A DNA stretch of 64,000 nucleotides, from positions 8,237,155 to 8,301,154 of the forward strand of contig NC_086363.1 of assembly GCF_036324505.1 (NCBI RefSeq). The letters run 5' to 3'. Source of the stretch: Eleginops maclovinus. Taxonomy: Eukaryota; Chordata; Actinopteri; Perciformes; Eleginopidae. How positions within the stretch are numbered: the stretch's first letter is position 1; every line of letters begins with the position of its first letter. Both the position numbers and the translations under genes were made by a program. This document shows, piece by piece, positions 28,322 to 64,000 of this stretch. Below the pieces are notes generated by a model. It was not told the origin of the DNA, did not search any database, and saw only the letters and a program-made list of their open reading frames with translations.

Positions 28322-30250
28322 CTGTCAATGTCATGGAATTACCTAAAAACAACAACAGTTTCTCCGAAAAAGAAGCACACGAGCATCCATAATACAATAA
28401 AGCAAAGTGTGGACCTGCAATATTACAAATATGTTGAAGACCGTGTATTTCACAACTTCATTTTTTTTTGCAGATACGAGAAAAAGTAAATTTACACTGG
28501 CTTATAAATTACATATTAGTGGTAACTGGAATAGTGTGAAAACATTAATTGAAAACACTTCTGTGATCAAATAATGCAATTTAATTCCCTCTTTCAAAAC
28601 AGCTTTTTTTGGGTCTACTATCAAATGTTGTCATCACAATTATTAATGTGCTATTTTACACAAACTGTCATTAAAACACTGACTTGTACATCTGCTTTAC
28701 ACCAGTTTCTTTTCGTTCAGAGAAAAAATAAACAAGGAAATACCTTTTGAAAGATGTAATTAAAACACACCACAGAAGTACAATAAATACAACAAAGACT
28801 TAACATAACACAATTGTAAAACTGGCATTACTATTCACAGCAAACTAAGATTACAAATAACAATACAACTTTAAGTTTCAAGTATTACAAAGAAATGTAA
28901 GTATTTCAACTATAACTTACAAAACAACTATTATACTCAAGTATTACCAATTTGCAAAACAATTCTTATTTACAAGTATTGAATATAAGAAAATGTTTTG
29001 TTGAAAAGCATAAACATAACAATAAGAGCTGGACTCTGTAGTGCTGTGGGAGTCTGGCCTTGATTTTTGGACAGCCATAAATGTATGTATTTGTTCGTGT
29101 ATCCGTCCAGATTAATGTCTGTCTTTAAGTAGCATTTGCATCTTTTCGACAGAAGAGGGCACTCTAATCCTTTCTTTTAGTCCTTCGGCTTTTGTCCAAC
29201 TCTGGCTCATTGAAGTCCTGCACATTTTCACCCTATAATTTCACAGCAAAGGGCGATGCCTTGGACTCATGGGTACCTAGTCATCTTCAACTGCCGCAGG
29301 AAACGCTTCACAAAATATAACTGTAACTCTTTCAAAGTAGTATCCGTTTTGAAACTTACTTGAAATTCATCCATATAGGTCTTTTGAGCAGCAGCACAAA
29401 ACATGGCATACACTACGTAGCTGTTCTGTGACACATACAAGTAATATTTGCATAATTCATTTGCCTACACTGGGGTTTCATACTTTAGATGTTTTCATTT
29501 TACTTATCAGTTAAAATATGTTATCAGTTACCCTCAGTGAGCATTCCCACCTGTCCCCTTTCTCACTCATACTCACCACCTTATAAAATGTGCTGTGACT
29601 TGATGGTGTTCAAGTCCATAAGTGAGCACTAATGTTTGAACTTGAGCTTCTTCTTTTGGGATGTGATAAAGCATCTACAACAGAGCCCCAGAAAAGACAG
29701 CAGGAAGGATGAGAGCTTTAGATGTACGATCAACATATCTGGACCCACAAAGCCTCAGGGACACTTTCAAAAGGTGTCTTAATCAATTATTCATTTCCCT
29801 CAGGTACTGGAAACACATCATGCAGTAAAATAAAATGAAACCAGAGATAAGAGATGAAGAGCATGTATGGTAATGTGATGGTTACTGTATTGTTTTGTCT
29901 TTTATTTGTACATGTTAAATGTTAAATGGTCTGCTATCTTTGGTTTTTAATATGCTCTTCAAATGTGAAAGATGCTATCTGATAAGGATTTTTATTATTG
30001 AGTGAAATTTTTATGTTTTGCAAGAAATAATGCTAAAATAATGGAAATGAAATGGAAGGCATGCCGTTTTGTGATGTGAAAAGTCTTTCTTTGACTTGTG
30101 CTTACAGAAAAGTTAAATTACTATATTTAAATAAATGGTGAATAGTCAGTGGTGAAATGCATTACCACATTGAGAGGGGAAACATTGAAACATTGTGCTT
30201 TGCAGAATAATCATTTACATAACACATGATCAGTTATAGATTAAACTAAC

Positions 30251-30527
30251 CAATGGTGTAAAGTAGTTCAAATGAACTCAGCCATGTTACAGCCTTTGAA
30301 TGAAGCTGCTTACATGTTATCATATCAGCATTCTGATTCTGATATTATGCCCTAATCTAATAAAGTTTATGTAATACAATACTGACACTATACATGTTGT
30401 AAGTATTGTGCATTTCATTGACAATCCCACACACCTTTACTTTAGCACGATTTTAAATAAAGGGCATTTTCATCATTGTTTTTTCACATTTCTATTTTTA
30501 CTTCTGTATACTTTTTTTCCACCACTG
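30251..30527. mobile_element. degenerate MITE-like repeat with CAGTGGTG-type inverted ends
   Basis: Left end CAATGGTGTAAA is close to the reverse complement of the right end TTTTTTTCCACCACTG. The total is 277 bp with no coding capacity. The interior carries tracts such as CCTTTACTTTAGCACGATTT, typical of a widespread teleost repeat that I cannot name. No clear target-site duplication seen. Confidence 0.5.
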
Positions 30528-30733
30528 CAACAGTTCATTCCTGTGGTTAAAATAATCTCAGTCACATTACACATAAAATGTAACAAAATAAATATCTCAT
30601 ACGGCTTTGTGTAAATAGTTGTGGAAAGCCTCGCCCCTTGGCCTACTAAACATTCCAGTTTTTATTCCACAGTTAAAGTTTCTTGTAAAGTTTTGTGTCT
30701 CCCAGTGGGAATCACTGGTTTCGCTGGTGTTAC

Positions 30734-30743
30734 GTCACGTGAC
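30734..30743. promoter_or_regulatory. E-box palindrome GTCACGTGAC overlapping a CRE-like TACGTCA
   Basis: Perfect 10-bp palindrome containing CACGTG, preceded by TACGTCA (30731-30737), inside a short GC-rich island. A 39-codon open frame starts at 30756 (MFPSPRQENFYSPRKK...). This could be a promoter with a short upstream exon, but no continuing exon was recognised. Confidence 0.3.
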
Positions 30744-31440
30744 GCCCACCGCGCCATGTTTCCATCTCCGCGTCAGGAAAACTTTTACAGCCCGAGGAAA
30801 AAACTCAAGACCACCATCAAGCCACCCGGAGTGAACACTGAGGTTCCGGTTAAAACCTTCATAATAAAAGTGTGATGGAAAATGTAACTTCCTAATTTCA
30901 AATCCAGAAACCAGCTAATATCAATATTACTGATGTTGTTTTAATCATAACTAACATCATATACATCTTTTTGAAATGTTATACATGTAATGTAAAGGGT
31001 AGGTGGTCATCTTTTGCTGGAAGCCACAATGGTTTATTTAAAACGAGAAATATATATAAAATAATGAATTAAATAAATATACAAAGACAAAGGACACCAT
31101 TTTATCAACAGTTGTGTGAATTCAAAATAAATATACAATAGAATTACCATTACATAAAAAATGGTGAGGGTCGAGAAACTCACAGGTAAGCAGACACATA
31201 TTATTAATTAATTCGTATTTATTTTATATATATATTTACCTCAAATAATCAAATGGTCAAAAGTGTCTACATTTTCTGAATGATATTTAACCATAAAAAA
31301 GGTCTAAATAATATCTCATTATGAATATTTATAAAATATAATACCTGGTCTATCCTTTCAGCAAGGATCCATTTCAAATTTTAATATATAAAATGCTAGT
31401 ATCTTCAGTGTCTTTTACTTTGAAGGACCTGTTGCAGTAT

Positions 31441-31900
31441 TTCCGTTATGGTTAGCTAACTCTGGAACTTGACGTCGGTGTTAACGGCAGGGAGAAAGAA
31501 TCAAGTAAGCAACAGGATTAAAGTTGTGGGACCTGAGTCCACCGTACTGCGGCGTTTACCCGTGAAACGTAATAACCATCTCTTCGTTTCCAAGAGACAG
31601 CCTGCCGTGTGCTTTAAACACTACGGTAGTTTGCTGCGGTGCAAACAGGCGTCTCTGAAAGCTTTTTTCTAACACATTGTGGAGACTGGATGCGCTCGAG
31701 GACGTTTCATTTTGAGTTAGCTTGGTAGTTAAGAAAGAGTGCCTCTTTTTGAGTTGAACATGCCTTAAATTAATTGGATAAACGTGTGTTCTTGACTTTT
31801 CAACTTTTCTACAACATTTTACTTTTATTTGTGTCCAAACACTACACGTTTGGGACTTGTTGTGAGGGAGCACGACTCCTACTCCTTGGTGACAGCAGAG
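31441..31900 (+). other. possible untranslated first exon and promoter A region of utrn
   Basis: A consensus donor (gacagcagag/gtgagtgt) at 31901 ends a region with no long frame in the right phase. In mammals utrophin exon 1A is non-coding and precedes the ATG exon, and exon 2 here has a clean acceptor at 33705. The start of the exon cannot be fixed from sequence. Confidence 0.3.
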
Positions 31901-33755
31901 GTGAGTGTGAGATTTTTGATCCATGATACTTATAGACCTGCACCATTAACATTCATTGTGTTAACGCATTATCTCGGTTATTTTGCAGTTTGAAGTCAGA
32001 CGTAGGAACTGTAAAAAGTTAAAACGTTGAAATAACTCAAACATAACTTTCTTCTCTACTTTGCACGTAGCCTCTAGCTTTTAGTGTACATTGCAACCCG
32101 TTTTAAAAGTTAAGCTCTAAATACCGGTCATACCTTCGAGATATAACATTAACTACCGCAAGCCACCATAGATTTGCAAGTTCCTTTTTGTGGTATTTTT
32201 AGCAGTACCATGCTAAAAGTAGTGTGTGTATCACGTCAGATTAAAACAATACACAACATTACTTCCAATCTATTGATATTAAACCAAGACATTGGCACTG
32301 CTCTTGTTCAAATCAATCTGGAAAGTATTGAACTACACTTGAGGTTTATAGCTTCAAACTCTCTGTATCCTTTCAGTTGTTTTGCCACTGATGTCAAAAC
32401 TACTCCTCTCTGTTAGAGGAACCGAAATTGTAAAGACACCAGCTTCTTAAATGTGTGTGTCCCTTCGTTGAGTTTACAGTTGTTATTTTTGGGTCTTGCA
32501 TCATCCCTCAAGAACTGTAACTCACCAAGTACTGCCTGATGAAACAGAAACATACACTCCTTTCATGGTAAAAGCAACCTACTTTAGGAGTGGACATGGT
32601 TGAGTTTTTAATGAAAGGTTAACAGCCTGAATTAAACAGACTACAAGCATTACACCCAAGATCTACATCTGCAACAAGATGCAGAACAATAACCCCCAAA
32701 GTGCATTAACAGCTGACACATTCATTTAGTCAAATTATAACAGATTTCATTTTGAAGCTTCTGAAAGTTGAGCACACCACCACATTGGTCATGATGAAAC
32801 TGATAGAAAACACTGGAACATTTTCATATATTTGCACATGACAAGACATCCACATTGTATAATATTTCATTAATCCAATAAAGGAAATCCTTATCACTCG
32901 ATTCCATAATTTGAGATTCTCCAATTTCAAGAAGCAGTCAAGGGTTTCCTTTTCTGGAAAAAGGTTTTACTAACTATCTATCTAACCATCTCACTAACCT
33001 ACAAAAATGTAATTAAACCACTGAAAAGCATCACTGGTTGAATGATGATAAACCTTACCCACTGTCTGCAGTTTTGGTTGTCATGGCCCTAACTTAACCA
33101 AGTAGATAATGACTAAGTGCAAATCATTACAGTATAGTTGGACTATATTTTTTAAATGAAATCTTAAGACATATTTAATGGAAAAAACATCCAATTATTC
33201 AGCAAGAAAGCTTTAGATTTGACAAGTGTTAGCTGTGTTTGATGGTTTGTTGCGACCAACCATAGTCAATATAAGCAAAGTAAAACAAATGGTGGCTGAC
33301 CAAAGACTTTTCACCTCTCTAAGTTTATTGGTTAGTCAGTTCCTGAGTCTTTAAAAAGTCTACACTATGATTTTGCATTATTACAGCATCAGTTACACCA
33401 CTAGGAGTTATTAGAGACATAAATCATGCACCAGATTGTCAGCCTAAAGCCTTAAGAGCTTGTTTCCTCCCCAGCATTGTTCAGCGGACATGGAGGTGAA
33501 GTCTCAAGCAGCTGTTAGTGTTTTAATGACCTACGGTGTTCCTTATGAAGTGCCAGACCATTCCTGCGTGCTATGTGACCACGTTTGACTGTTTTGCTAC
33601 AATGCATGTGACACTTCCAGTCTCTAGAGCTACTTTTTTGAGTATTACCACTGCTTGAAGTCCCATTAAAGCAGAAAGGAGCTTACGTTTTATTGTTTCT
33701 TACAGGTGCAGAACAAGGGCTGTAATTATATCAAGTGTTGAATTTATTGTCTGAC

Positions 33756-63218
<29,463 letters not shown>

Positions 63219-64000
63219 GTACTTTAGCTGAACTTTATCAAAATGATTTGTTAAATCAGTGAACAATAAGACTTCGAAAAACTCTGAGGAGGCCCCTTGG
63301 AGTTACCAGTACCACATGCTTTTCAAGGGACCCGACAGCCTTGAGGCATCCTCTTATTTCAGAGAGCTGCAGTACAGATTTAAGCCTCCCTGAAACAAAG
63401 AGCATTTTCCCTCTGCTCGCTTCTGGCTCAAAGCTCTCAGGTTTATAGGGAGACTGAAAGAGTGATAGCTAGGATCCGCAGAGCTCAGTCCTACAGGGGT
63501 TGTATAAATTTGACATCAGCTTTTATGAATCCTTGGCCTGCCACTGGTAATGGGTGTTGCCCTTATATGGCCTCCAGAAGCTCACAGACGTGTGTGTGTG
63601 TATACACAAGTGCTTTTGTGTAAGATCATCCCTTTGTGCCAGCTCCATCTCCACCTCAGGACGTGACTTGGACCTGGAGCAGTCCTAAAATCAGGCACCG
63701 TTTTACAGTTTTAACTCTTGAATTTACATGCACTCCTATTGGCCAAAAACAAGTCTATTAAGGGAGACTTGAATGCTCTTCCCCACTCCTGACCTAAGGT
63801 GTGTGTACATGGGTCTGCTCTATCTTTCCGTGCGTTTTAGGCTTTTACGATTGTCAGGATTTGGATAAAAGCCAAACAAAACCATTTGGTTTCTGCTTGA
63901 GGGCAATTTGCCTCCTGACAGGGCCTCTCTCTATCTCTCTCCCCGCTATGTTCAGTCTCTGCTCTTCGTTTATATAAACATAGCCAGGTTATGTGAGCGT
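63219..64000. other. utrn intron 21, cut by the right window edge
   Basis: Intronic sequence with no recognisable spectrin-repeat exon. Confidence 0.8.

Larger units (their letters stand above)
28322..31440. other. intergenic DNA between tRNA-Leu and the presumed utrn 5' region
   Basis: Mostly AT-rich. It contains a repeat at 30251-30527 and a small GC-rich patch with a GTCACGTGAC palindrome at 30734-30743. No gene is supported. Confidence 0.55.

Noticed and set aside
28277..28489. 70-codon frame overlapping the tRNA gene
   Set aside because: Starts inside the tRNA and has no protein resemblance.
29670..29828. 52-codon plus-strand frame ending at a stop immediately followed by AATAAA
   Set aside because: No initiating context upstream, no recognisable family, and such short frames are expected by chance in this AT-rich region.

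Overview
The window is vertebrate nuclear DNA, almost certainly from a teleost fish. The genes have short exons with GT-AG introns. Long (AC)n/(GT)n arrays are frequent. There is a tRNA-derived SINE and diverged copies of a repeat ending in CCACCACTG of a kind I associate with fish genomes. The gene content (mthfd1l, syntaxin 11, utrophin) matches genes that lie in the same stretch of human chromosome 6q24-q25. No bacterial, viral or CRISPR features were seen.

Layout. Positions 2840-19341 (minus strand) hold the first 20 coding exons of mthfd1l, the mitochondrial monofunctional C1-tetrahydrofolate synthase (10-formyl-THF synthetase). All exons join in frame to about 699 residues; the 3' end of the gene lies beyond the left edge. 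Positions 21720-22628 and 25843-26745 (plus) are two tandem, diverged, single-coding-exon syntaxin-11-like SNARE genes with cysteine-rich, probably acylated C-termini. A stand-alone tRNA-Leu(UAA) gene is at 28219-28301 (plus). From 33756 to the right edge (plus) lies the 5' part of utrophin (utrn). Twenty coding exons join in frame to about 906 residues: both calponin-homology actin-binding domains, hinge 1 and the first spectrin repeats. The rest of the gene lies beyond the right edge.

The genes have unrelated roles: mitochondrial one-carbon metabolism, vesicle fusion, translation and cytoskeleton-membrane linkage. They share a neighbourhood through conserved synteny, not a common pathway.

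The points most worth a second look are these. (1) A candidate alternative first coding exon at 40821-40902 in the intron between utrn exons 2 and 3 has the same splice phase as exon 2, and so resembles the mammalian utrophin-B promoter arrangement. (2) A perfect 248-bp AC array abuts mthfd1l exon 7 so that the array itself supplies the splice donor. (3) The two stx11 copies have diverged in the SNARE motif and C-terminal tail. No wholly new biological system was found. Exon boundaries were read by eye from splice signals, reading frame and remembered family sequences; no alignment or search was run.
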